Shown here piece after piece: positions 18,651 to 26,647 of a stretch of DNA of 64,000 nt. Numbering within the stretch: the stretch's first letter is position 1; each line of letters begins with the position of its first letter. The notes beneath the pieces were generated by a model. It was not told where the DNA came from. It worked only from the letters and a program-made list of their open reading frames with translations, and did not search any database. The position numbers and the translations under genes were made by a program. The DNA is from Cyclobacteriaceae bacterium (GTDB taxonomy: Bacteria; Bacteroidota; Bacteroidia; Cytophagales; Cyclobacteriaceae): assembly GCA_016786585.1 (NCBI GenBank), contig JAEUUI010000007.1, positions 434,001 through 498,000 on the forward strand. Reading direction: 5' to 3'.

Positions 18651-20651
18651 ATGACTCTGACCTTGAAAAAACGTGCTTTGCAGCGTTTTATGCCTTTCTG
18701 GTTTGCCCCGACCGTCCTTTTTCTGGCGATGTCTTTACCCGGGTTTGCACAAATTGACAGTCTCAAGAAAGTTGCTGCTTCTGACGCTGCAGATACTTCG
18801 CGCGTGAAGGCGCTTGACGATTTGTGTTATTCGTATTTGTCGATCAGCCCGGATTCATCCGTAATTTTTGGAGAACAGGCTGTAGCTTTAGCTGATAAAA
18901 TTCACTTTCAGAAAGGCGCTGCCCAATCCCGCAGCGATTTAGGACTCGCATACTATTATAAAGGCGATCTCAACAAAGCGATTGAGTTATGGGAAGGCGC
19001 GTCAGCGATCCGTACACACTTGAACGACAAAAGTGGCGTAGCCTCGGTGAGCATGAAGATTGGTGCTGCGTGGTTCAAGCTTGGTAATTATGAGCAAAGC
19101 CTGGCCAGTCAGATGAAAGCACTGAACCTTTACGAGCAGCTTAAACTTGATTTTGGAATTGCGTTATCATTGAATAATGTGGCTGCTGTTTTCGAAATGC
19201 AGAAGCAGTACAGTAAAGCGCGCGAATACTATTTCAAGGCGGCAGGGATTCACACGAAAAATAAAGACTCTGTTCAGCTTGCCCAGGTGCTGATCAACAT
19301 CGGCAACATCCATTATCGTGAGAATCATTTCGACAGTGCCGCATGGTACTGGAAAAAAGCCTTGCGGAAAATGCCGCCCGGCAGTGTACCGCAGTATGAA
19401 TCGATTGCCTATAACAACCTGGCCGAGCATTTAACGGTTACGGGCAAATACGACAGCGCGTTGTTGATGATCAATCGCGCGATTGCCTTGCGCAAAGCAA
19501 CGCAGGACTATCAGGGTCTTACCTCAAGCATGAGTAATCTCGGTAGAATATATGCACTTCAAAAGAAGTATGCTCTGGCAGAGAAGACTTATCTGGCCGC
19601 GCTTGATTCCGCGCAAGCAAAAAATTTGAAAATCGAGGAAAGTAAAATCCGTCTAAACCTCTACCAGCTCTTTGAAACAACAGGCGATTTCAAAAAAGCA
19701 TTAAGCAACTATGTTCAGTACGCCACAATCGAAGACTCTCTTTCAAATGAACGTAGTCGAAAGAATCTTGATGAGTTGCTCGTGACATACGAAACCGACA
19801 AAAAAGAACAGCAAATTGCTGTACAGCATGCCGAGCTAGCTTCTCAAAAGATTTTATTGGGACGTACGTATCTGATCATCGGCGGACTAGCAATTATCCT
19901 GGGATTGCTTGTTGTTATTTTTCTCCTTGCCCGGAGTAGATTCAAGCGTAAGCAACAACTCGCCGAGAATGAAAAGCAGCTTGCGGTACGCGAAGCATTT
20001 ATCGATGCAACCATCCGGTCGCAGGAGAATGAACGAAAGCGTTTCGCCCAAGACCTTCACGATGGGATGGGGCAGTTGATCTCCTCTCTCAGGCTGATGG
20101 TTAGCCAATTAGATAAAAATTCTTCTGTAGAAGAAAAACTATTGATTGCCGAGCGTTCCGAAAAGGTTTTAAATGATATGCACACCGAAATCAGGAGCAT
20201 TGCTTTTAATCTGATGCCTCAAACGCTCATTCAACATGGATTAATCCCCGCGCTTCAAGAGATGGCTTTGCGTATCAATCAAACCGGAAAAATTGTTGTA
20301 AGCGTAACGGGCTATGATGTTCCCGCACGATTGAATGAAGTTCATGAAATTTCACTTTATCGCATCATTCAGGAATGGGTCAACAATGTGATCAAATATG
20401 CACAGGCTACAAAAATTGAAGTTCAACTGGTAGGTCATGAGGAAGAGATCAGCATAACTGTAGAAGATAACGGTAATGGCTTTGACCCTGTAAAACTTGA
20501 ACATAGTGACGGTAACGGATGGAAGAACATCAGGTCGCGCGTAAACCTGGTAAAAGGAGAAATTGAAATTGATTCGGCTCCGCAACATAAAGGTACTTCG
20601 CTCATCATTCGTGTTCCTGTAACGGTAGAATCCGTTGTATCGGTTAAGTAA
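18651..20651 (+). CDS. TPR-repeat sensor histidine kinase (HisKA_3, NarL/NarX type)
   Basis: A signal peptide (ends GFAQ near residue 34) is followed by about seven tetratricopeptide repeats (residues 65-350), a coiled segment, one membrane helix (about 400-428) and a cytoplasmic HisKA_3 domain with phospho-acceptor His470 in FAQDLHDGMGQ. A C-terminal HATPase_c domain carries the N-box region and the G1 motif EDNGNGFD. The TPR domain therefore faces the periplasm. The NarL-type regulator gene 160 bp downstream is the likely partner. This TPR-kinase design is typical of Bacteroidota; the signal sensed is unknown. Confidence 0.93.
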   Translation: MTLTLKKRALQRFMPFWFAPTVLFLAMSLPGFAQIDSLKKVAASDAADTSRVKALDDLCYSYLSISPDSSVIFGEQAVALADKIHFQKGAAQSRSDLGLAYYYKGDLNKAIELWEGASAIRTHLNDKSGVASVSMKIGAAWFKLGNYEQSLASQMKALNLYEQLKLDFGIALSLNNVAAVFEMQKQYSKAREYYFKAAGIHTKNKDSVQLAQVLINIGNIHYRENHFDSAAWYWKKALRKMPPGSVPQYESIAYNNLAEHLTVTGKYDSALLMINRAIALRKATQDYQGLTSSMSNLGRIYALQKKYALAEKTYLAALDSAQAKNLKIEESKIRLNLYQLFETTGDFKKALSNYVQYATIEDSLSNERSRKNLDELLVTYETDKKEQQIAVQHAELASQKILLGRTYLIIGGLAIILGLLVVIFLLARSRFKRKQQLAENEKQLAVREAFIDATIRSQENERKRFAQDLHDGMGQLISSLRLMVSQLDKNSSVEEKLLIAERSEKVLNDMHTEIRSIAFNLMPQTLIQHGLIPALQEMALRINQTGKIVVSVTGYDVPARLNEVHEISLYRIIQEWVNNVIKYAQATKIEVQLVGHEEEISITVEDNGNGFDPVKLEHSDGNGWKNIRSRVNLVKGEIEIDSAPQHKGTSLIIRVPVTVESVVSVK

Positions 20652-20810
20652 ATCAACAATTTACATTACCGAAATCCGGGTTAACCTCTTAACCCGGGTA
20701 TAAATACCCTGCAGTACGGATGGAAATTGGAATTTCATTAACTTTTATTTACCGGTATGATCACTTCCGGTATCTTCCGTATTTTTAGCAGATCGAAAAA
20801 GGTCAAACGC

Positions 20811-21428
20811 ATGAAAATTCTGCTGGTTGATGATCACACAATTCTGCTGGACGGTGTTAAAAGTCTGCTCAGCCAGGAAGACGACCTTGCGGTGGTCGGG
20901 CAGGCGGCCAGTGCGGAAGAAGCACTTGAATTTCTGAAAAAGAATGAAGTCGATCTGATCATTACCGATTACAGCATGCCGGGTATGGATGGTCTTTCGC
21001 TGCTCAACACGGTAAAACGGGTAGCCCCGCATACAAAAATCATCCTGCTGAGCATGCACGATGAGGTTCATTTGGTGAAGGAAATTCTGAAGGCCGGTGT
21101 GAACGGATATGTGCTGAAGAACGATACCCACAAGGAGTTACTCAACGCCATTCATGACGTAAGACGCGGAAAAGTTTACCTGAGCAGCGATGTAAACAAA
21201 ATGCTAATCACAAACCTGAACAATCCTGACGAAGGTAAATTGCTTACGGACCGCGAGCGGGAGATTCTCAAACTGATCGCGAAAGAGTATACGAATAAAG
21301 ATATTGCAGAAGAGCTTTTCATCAGCGAACGAACGGTTGAAACGCATCGAAAAAACATCTTCAAGAAGACTGGCACCAACTCATTGGTGGGTCTGATCAA
21401 GTTTGCGTATGCAAACAACCTGATCTGA
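20811..21428 (+). CDS. NarL/FixJ-family response regulator
   Basis: I choose the ATG at 20811 (MKILLVDDHTILL), 18 codons inside the longest frame, because the receiver domain begins directly there. The receiver has phospho-acceptor Asp53 in LIITDYSMPG and the conserved Lys in YVLKND; the C-terminal LuxR/NarL helix-turn-helix has LLTDREREILKLIAKEYTNKDIAEELFISERTVETHRKNIFKK. It most likely receives phosphate from the TPR kinase encoded immediately upstream and activates or represses target promoters. A bidirectional terminator follows. Confidence 0.95.
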   Translation: MKILLVDDHTILLDGVKSLLSQEDDLAVVGQAASAEEALEFLKKNEVDLIITDYSMPGMDGLSLLNTVKRVAPHTKIILLSMHDEVHLVKEILKAGVNGYVLKNDTHKELLNAIHDVRRGKVYLSSDVNKMLITNLNNPDEGKLLTDREREILKLIAKEYTNKDIAEELFISERTVETHRKNIFKKTGTNSLVGLIKFAYANNLI

Positions 21429-21450
21429 GAAACTCCACTCATGTCAACCA

Positions 21451-21486
21451 ATAAAAAAAGGACTGCCTTTCGACAGCCCCTTTTCC
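21451..21486. terminator. Bidirectional terminator between convergent genes
   Basis: An imperfect hairpin (AAAAAGG-CTG with CAG-CCCCTTTT) has an A-run on one side and a T-run on the other. It lies between the response regulator stop (21428) and the stop of the convergent 21503-23212 gene. Confidence 0.65.
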
Positions 21487-21502
21487 AATCAAGCCAAATT
21501 AA

Positions 21503-23212
21503 CTATTTCCTGGCTATGCTCAATTTACCGAGATAGATGTAGTTGTCGTTTTTGCTAAATACTCCGAGACTTATGCGGTCTTCACCGATAACGAGTACGC
21601 GCTTGCCATCACCGAAAGGAACATAGCGGATATCCTTTCTCAGGAAGAAATCTTTCTTGCCTTTAGTGCCATCACCCACAGTTTGAATTTCGGTCATGTT
21701 TGCAGATGCCAGGTCGATCGTGCCTACAATTAACTGCTCACGCGGTGTCCAGGTGGTTGTTTTTTCGTTAAGGAAGTAATACGTAACAGTCGACTTATCA
21801 ACTTTCGTTACCAGGGCTGTTGTCCATAGCGCAGTTTTTCCGTCTTCACTGATAAAAATTTCTGACTCTGACGGACGTGTTGCGGGCGAGCTCACGGCAT
21901 CGGTAGTGTTATAGATTCCACCTTTTGCCGGTGTATCGATGCTGTACATTTTCTTGAGCTCACCGCTTCCGCTGAAGTGGAATACCATGAAATCTTTATA
22001 AACCATCATCTGGCTAACGGCATTGTAGTTCGCCATCTGCGCCATAATCAGTACATCTCCGTTAGGTGCGGTTTGCACACCCGTCACGCGGATGCGGCCG
22101 CCATCATACTCTTTTGCTTTCTTTTGACCTGACGGTGCGACAGTTTTGCTGGCAATTTCATCCAGGTTGGGTGCTGAAACGTATTGAAGTTTTCCACCTT
22201 TGATTCCAACAACCTGCATGTTGTCGAAGCCTTTGTAAACCGGTGCGTAATTTTTAAAGTCAGCGTAAGCATCTTTTGGCTTGCCGATGTTGAAACCTGC
22301 GCCATAGATTGTTGTTACGCCATCTTTTTCAAATGCGCCACCAATCATCCAGCGTGTAGCTTTTGTTTCAAACGGAACTCGCTCAACAACTTCTCCCTGC
22401 GGATTAATTTTCACGTAAGTGTATTCGGTCGGCTTGTCGGATTCCTCTTTAATGCCCATGCCGGCAGTGGGTGCGAAAACTGCAGCGAAGTCTCCGGTAT
22501 TATCAAATACACCTTTCCAGATCAGGAATTGTGGATGGTCGAACTTAATATCGGTTTTGCTTACAATATTCAGGTCTTTGTCAACCTTTAATACATTGAA
22601 CTCCATGCCCATCTTGTAAGCATCCTTTCCGTTAATCTTTGGCGACACCAGTGCCAGCAATTCTCCCGTCTCATCATTGTCGAAGTGCCCACGGTAGAAA
22701 TATTTGTTACCCTCATCGTTGCGGGGCTTCAGCTTATCGGTCACTTTTGTTTCCGTGCGATATCCGCCATAGTACCAGCTCCAGAAGCTTGTGATTTCCT
22801 TGCGCTTAAATACCAGGTTACCCATCATCGTTGGTTCGGCTGTTACCCCGATCGTTTTCTCCACTTCTTCATTGCGAAACTTGAACCACTTGTACTTCGC
22901 TTTCACATCTTTTGCATACTCATATTCTTCCTTTTCGGAAGTTTTAAAGTTCAAATCGTAGTCGAACACGTACTTTTCAACTTTGATTTTTTTCGCTTTT
23001 GTGGCGGTAACGAAAGAAAGTGTGATTTCCTTTTTGTCGCCATCCATGGTTACATCGCCCAAATAGCCTTGTTCAGCCTTGTTCGATATCTGGTGCGCAA
23101 TTTCATTTTCCATGTAGCTGACCTGCGCCAGACTCACGGTGGCAGAAACAAACACCATTGCCAGAAGCAACAGCGCTGTTTTGCGGGTTAAGTAGGTTGT
23201 TAATTTTTTCAT
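21503..23212 (-). CDS. Large secreted protein of unknown function
   Basis: A signal peptide (residues 1-30, ending VSLAQ) precedes about 540 residues without a recognised catalytic motif. The sequence has repeated beta-type segments such as DKDLNIVSKTDIKFDHPQF, NPQGEVVERVPFETKATRW, and APNGDVLIMAQMANY, which looks like a beta-propeller or WD-like repeated layout in the middle and C-terminal part. It is a single gene, divergent from the M14 peptidase, and ends at a shared terminator. Secretion is well supported; the fold is an inference and the function is unknown. Confidence 0.8.
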   Translation of the reverse strand: MKKLTTYLTRKTALLLLAMVFVSATVSLAQVSYMENEIAHQISNKAEQGYLGDVTMDGDKKEITLSFVTATKAKKIKVEKYVFDYDLNFKTSEKEEYEYAKDVKAKYKWFKFRNEEVEKTIGVTAEPTMMGNLVFKRKEITSFWSWYYGGYRTETKVTDKLKPRNDEGNKYFYRGHFDNDETGELLALVSPKINGKDAYKMGMEFNVLKVDKDLNIVSKTDIKFDHPQFLIWKGVFDNTGDFAAVFAPTAGMGIKEESDKPTEYTYVKINPQGEVVERVPFETKATRWMIGGAFEKDGVTTIYGAGFNIGKPKDAYADFKNYAPVYKGFDNMQVVGIKGGKLQYVSAPNLDEIASKTVAPSGQKKAKEYDGGRIRVTGVQTAPNGDVLIMAQMANYNAVSQMMVYKDFMVFHFSGSGELKKMYSIDTPAKGGIYNTTDAVSSPATRPSESEIFISEDGKTALWTTALVTKVDKSTVTYYFLNEKTTTWTPREQLIVGTIDLASANMTEIQTVGDGTKGKKDFFLRKDIRYVPFGDGKRVLVIGEDRISLGVFSKNDNYIYLGKLSIARK

Positions 23213-23382
23213 GGCTTAAATTTTTAATAAAAGTAGACGGCCACTAAACCCTGCTCCATACCAACAGGCTTGCATTTTGGCATACCGTGTAGCACGGATA
23301 TAAGCTGTTTTCCGTTGCCGGAAAGCTGATTTTGTTTTCGGGTGAACTTGTTTAGCTTGTTGCGCTAAACCTTAAAAGTCCT

Positions 23383-24993
23383 ATGAAAGGCATACTCTTT
23401 ATATTATGTGCATGTGCTTTTGCCGTACAGGCACAAACACGGTGGCCGGAAGATCTTCTGCTCACGCCTGAAAAATCAAACTTTGTTAAAACCTCAACTT
23501 ATGCAGAGGTGATGGCTTTCCTGAAAGCGATTGAATCAAAAAGTAATGAAGTATACCTCACCAGCATGGGCAAAAGTCCGGAAGGCAAGGATATTCCTGT
23601 GGCAGTTTTGGCAAGGCCGAAAATCAGCTCAGCTGCAGAAGCCAAAGCGAGCGGCAAGGTGATCGTTTACATACAGGGTAACATTCACGCAGGGGAGGTG
23701 GAAGGAAAAGAAAGTGTGATGATGCTGATGCGCGATATCCTGCTGGGTAACAAAAAGCATCTGCTGGATAACCAGATCATTTTATTCGCACCGATTTATA
23801 ACACAGACAGCAATGATAAAATGGCGAAAGGAAAACGCCCTTCGCAGGAAGACAGTCCGATGGAGATTGGTGATCGCGAAAACAGCCAGGGTTTTGATCT
23901 GAACCGCGATGGGGTTAAGATGGAAACACCTGAAACAAACGGGTTGTTCACGAACATCATCGGGCCGTGGGACCCGCACGTGTTTGTCGACCTTCACACC
24001 ACCAATGGAACGTGGCACGCCTGGAACCTTACGTGGGCACCGAGCTATCATTATGCCGGTGAGAAATCAACCTATGATTACACGATCAGTATGCTGAAGG
24101 GAATCACCGAGACCGTTAAGAAAAAATACGATCTCAATTTTGGCCCTTACGGGGATTATGATGTTCGCGAAGCATGGCCTCCGGAAAACTTTTACACATA
24201 TAATCATCATCCGCGCTATCTCGTGAACCAGTTCAGCTTGCGCAACCGGATTGCCATTTTAAGTGAAGCATTTGCGCATGAGCGATTCTATCAGCGAATC
24301 TTCTCAACCTACGCGTTCACAACAGAAATTCTGGAGCATACAAATGCGCAGTCGAAAGAAATCCAGCGACTCGAAAAGGAAGCCGAGACAAAAGCCGTTC
24401 AGCTCGTAACAACGGAAGCGGGAAAGGCAAAAAAAGGTGTTCGGTTTAAAATGGTGCCGTTGGAACAGCTGAACAAGTTTCCGACTTACGATTATGTGTC
24501 GTATACCAAAGCAGACGGCTCAACCGGATTTTATCGCACAGGAAACATGATTTCGGTGGACGGCGTAACGTATCATGCCAAATTCGATGCAGAAGTTGAA
24601 AGTACATTGCCTAAAGGATACATTATTCCTGCAGCATTTGCTGCAATTGCGGAGAATCTGAAGAAACATGGTTTAGTAGTTACGCAACTGACTAAATCAG
24701 TGACTAAAGAAGTTGAAATGTTTGAAGTAGCAAAGCTTGAAAAGGCGCAACGGAAGTTTGAAGGGCATTTTATGGCGCGTGCTACCGGTAAATTTGTGAT
24801 GAAGAAGCAGAAGTTCAACAAAGGCGATTATGTGGTGGAGCTTGCGCAGCCGTTGGGTAATCTCGCATTCTATTTACTGGAGCCTGAATCAGACGATGGT
24901 TACATTACCTGGAACTTCTTTGATGAGTACCTGGAGAAGCAAGGTGTTGCTACGAATGCGGTGATGTATCCGGTTGCGAAGTATTACAAGTAA
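23383..24993 (+). CDS. Secreted M14 family zinc carboxypeptidase
   Basis: A signal peptide (ends VQAQ, about residue 18) leads into an M14 domain with zinc ligands His102 and Glu105 in NIHAGEVEGKE and a third ligand His205 in FVDLHTTNG. The FDLNRDGVK segment is the usual arginine-containing substrate motif, and the SEAFAHERF region near 290 is a candidate for the catalytic glutamate. About 180 residues after the catalytic domain lack a known fold. Members remove C-terminal residues from peptides in the periplasm or medium. The gene stands alone. Confidence 0.92.
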   Translation: MKGILFILCACAFAVQAQTRWPEDLLLTPEKSNFVKTSTYAEVMAFLKAIESKSNEVYLTSMGKSPEGKDIPVAVLARPKISSAAEAKASGKVIVYIQGNIHAGEVEGKESVMMLMRDILLGNKKHLLDNQIILFAPIYNTDSNDKMAKGKRPSQEDSPMEIGDRENSQGFDLNRDGVKMETPETNGLFTNIIGPWDPHVFVDLHTTNGTWHAWNLTWAPSYHYAGEKSTYDYTISMLKGITETVKKKYDLNFGPYGDYDVREAWPPENFYTYNHHPRYLVNQFSLRNRIAILSEAFAHERFYQRIFSTYAFTTEILEHTNAQSKEIQRLEKEAETKAVQLVTTEAGKAKKGVRFKMVPLEQLNKFPTYDYVSYTKADGSTGFYRTGNMISVDGVTYHAKFDAEVESTLPKGYIIPAAFAAIAENLKKHGLVVTQLTKSVTKEVEMFEVAKLEKAQRKFEGHFMARATGKFVMKKQKFNKGDYVVELAQPLGNLAFYLLEPESDDGYITWNFFDEYLEKQGVATNAVMYPVAKYYK

Positions 24994-25172
24994 TGTAATC
25001 ATTCAAGTACTTCAAGTAATTGTTGAACATCAAGCAGCTTCATGTTAGTTGTTGATTGCTTGTGATTGATCATGATGCAAAGATCTGTCAACTGGAAAAA
25101 AACTATTAAAACTTTGTTATTTCAGAATGAAGTAGTACCTTAACAGTATGTTTAACTAAAACTATCAACGCT

Positions 25173-25244
25173 ATGGCAAAGAAAGCGAAGAAAGCAGCTA
25201 AGAAAAAGGCAACTAAAAAGAAAGCTGCTAAGAAGAAGAAGTAA
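25173..25244 (+). CDS. 23-residue lysine/alanine-rich peptide (histone H1 tail-like)
   Basis: An ATG at 25173 opens a 23-codon frame ending TAA at 25242-25244; the product contains 14 Lys, 7 Ala, one Thr and the initial Met. Composition resembles the C-terminal tails of H1-like and Hc1-like chromatin proteins, but the globular or longer repeat region of those proteins is absent. A strong terminator lies 27 bp after the stop, and an AT-rich upstream region begins after the M14 gene. Placement between a gene end and its own terminator supports a real transcript. Nucleic-acid binding is an inference from charge only. Confidence 0.6.
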   Translation: MAKKAKKAAKKKATKKKAAKKKK

Positions 25245-25265
25245 TTGATCATTGATCAATGAAAT

Positions 25266-25296
25266 AAAAAAGTCCTGACCGAGTCGGGACTTTTTT
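25266..25296. terminator. Rho-independent terminator, both strands
   Basis: The stem GTCCTGAC / GTCGGGAC (25272-25290, loop CGA) is flanked by A6 and T6 tracts. It lies directly behind the Lys/Ala peptide gene. Confidence 0.85.
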
Positions 25297-25362
25297 GTTT
25301 GTCATAAGTCTTGATAACTTTTTATCAATCGCATTGTTTATCTTACTATAAATCAAATCGCC

Positions 25363-26409
25363 ATGATCGCCACGAAAGGATATGCAGCACAAACCGCCAC
25401 TTCTAAACTTGAATTCTTCAATTTTGAAAGGAGAGATGTAGGCCCTAACGACATTCAGTTCGAGATTTTGTATTGTGGCGTATGCCATTCCGATTTGCAC
25501 CAGGCGCGCAACGAGTGGGGCGGATCGCTGTATCCGATGGTTCCGGGCCATGAAATTGTGGGAAAGGTAACAGCAATCGGATCGCAGGTTAAAAAATTCA
25601 AGGTTGGTGAATTGGCGGCTGTGGGATGTTTGGTTGATTCATGCCGCGAATGTGAAAACTGCAAGCAGGGACTTGAGCAATATTGCCATAACGGAGCTAC
25701 CGGCACGTACAATGCCCGCGATAAGGTTCACGGCGGAGTAACCTATGGCGGATATTCGAACGTAATGGTTGTGACGGAAGAGTTCGCGCTCAAAGTTTCT
25801 GATAAACTTCCGTTGGCGAACGTGGCTCCTTTATTATGTGCTGGTATTACTACCTATTCTCCGCTTCGTCACTGGAAAGTAGGAAAAGGGCATAAGGTTG
25901 CCGTGGTAGGACTAGGCGGTCTTGGTCATATGGCGCTGAAATTTGCTGCAGCATTCGGAGCGAATGTTACCATGCTGAGCACCTCACCAAATAAAGAGGC
26001 GGATGCCCGCAAGCTCGGTGCACACCATTTCTCATTGTTGAATGATGCCAAACAGATGAAAGACCTGAAGAGCAGCTTCGACTTTATTATCAACACCGTT
26101 TCTGCTCCGCACGATTATAACGCCCTCCTGCGCACACTCAATACCAATGGAACGATGATTTGTGTAGGCATTCCGCCAACGCCAATCGAGCTGATGGGTT
26201 TTGCCTTGCTGGGCAACAGGAGGAGCATTGCCGGTTCATCGATCGGTGGAATTCCGGAAACACAGGAAATGCTCGATTATTGCGCTGCGAATAATATTGT
26301 GTCCGATATCGAACTGATCAACATCAACTATATCAACGAAGCATACGAACGCATGCTGAAAGGCGATGTGAAATACCGGTTCGTGATTGATATGGCTTCG
26401 TTGAAGTAG
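25363..26409 (+). CDS. NAD(P)-dependent zinc alcohol dehydrogenase (YahK/cinnamyl-ADH type)
   Basis: The 348-residue protein is a zinc medium-chain dehydrogenase. The catalytic zinc ligands are Cys41 (CGVCHSDLH) and His63 (PGHEIVG), with the structural zinc cysteines in DSCRECENCKQGLEQYC (about 94, 97, 100 and 108). The Rossmann motif VGLGGLGHMALKFA is followed by TMLSTSPNKE, where serine rather than aspartate after the second strand favours NADPH. Relatives reduce a broad range of aldehydes to alcohols in the cytosol. The gene is monocistronic. Confidence 0.94.
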   Translation: MIATKGYAAQTATSKLEFFNFERRDVGPNDIQFEILYCGVCHSDLHQARNEWGGSLYPMVPGHEIVGKVTAIGSQVKKFKVGELAAVGCLVDSCRECENCKQGLEQYCHNGATGTYNARDKVHGGVTYGGYSNVMVVTEEFALKVSDKLPLANVAPLLCAGITTYSPLRHWKVGKGHKVAVVGLGGLGHMALKFAAAFGANVTMLSTSPNKEADARKLGAHHFSLLNDAKQMKDLKSSFDFIINTVSAPHDYNALLRTLNTNGTMICVGIPPTPIELMGFALLGNRRSIAGSSIGGIPETQEMLDYCAANNIVSDIELININYINEAYERMLKGDVKYRFVIDMASLK

Positions 26410-26647
26410 TTACTCTATAATATAAAGCGTTGGTCGAACTTAGTTTTCGACAAGATTACTTCACTCTTCGGTATTATCACCCTGATAAGGTGACTTTCAC
26501 GCAAGTAACATCTGTTTACATCAACTAATTGCTGCTCATGTAAAATCCGAACACCGGCCGCTTTTGTCACGTTTCATTTAACTGGTGCTCGGGAGAGTGT
26601 AAACGGTTGTGTTTGATGAGAGGCTGTGGTATTTTTAATCTGTCTCA

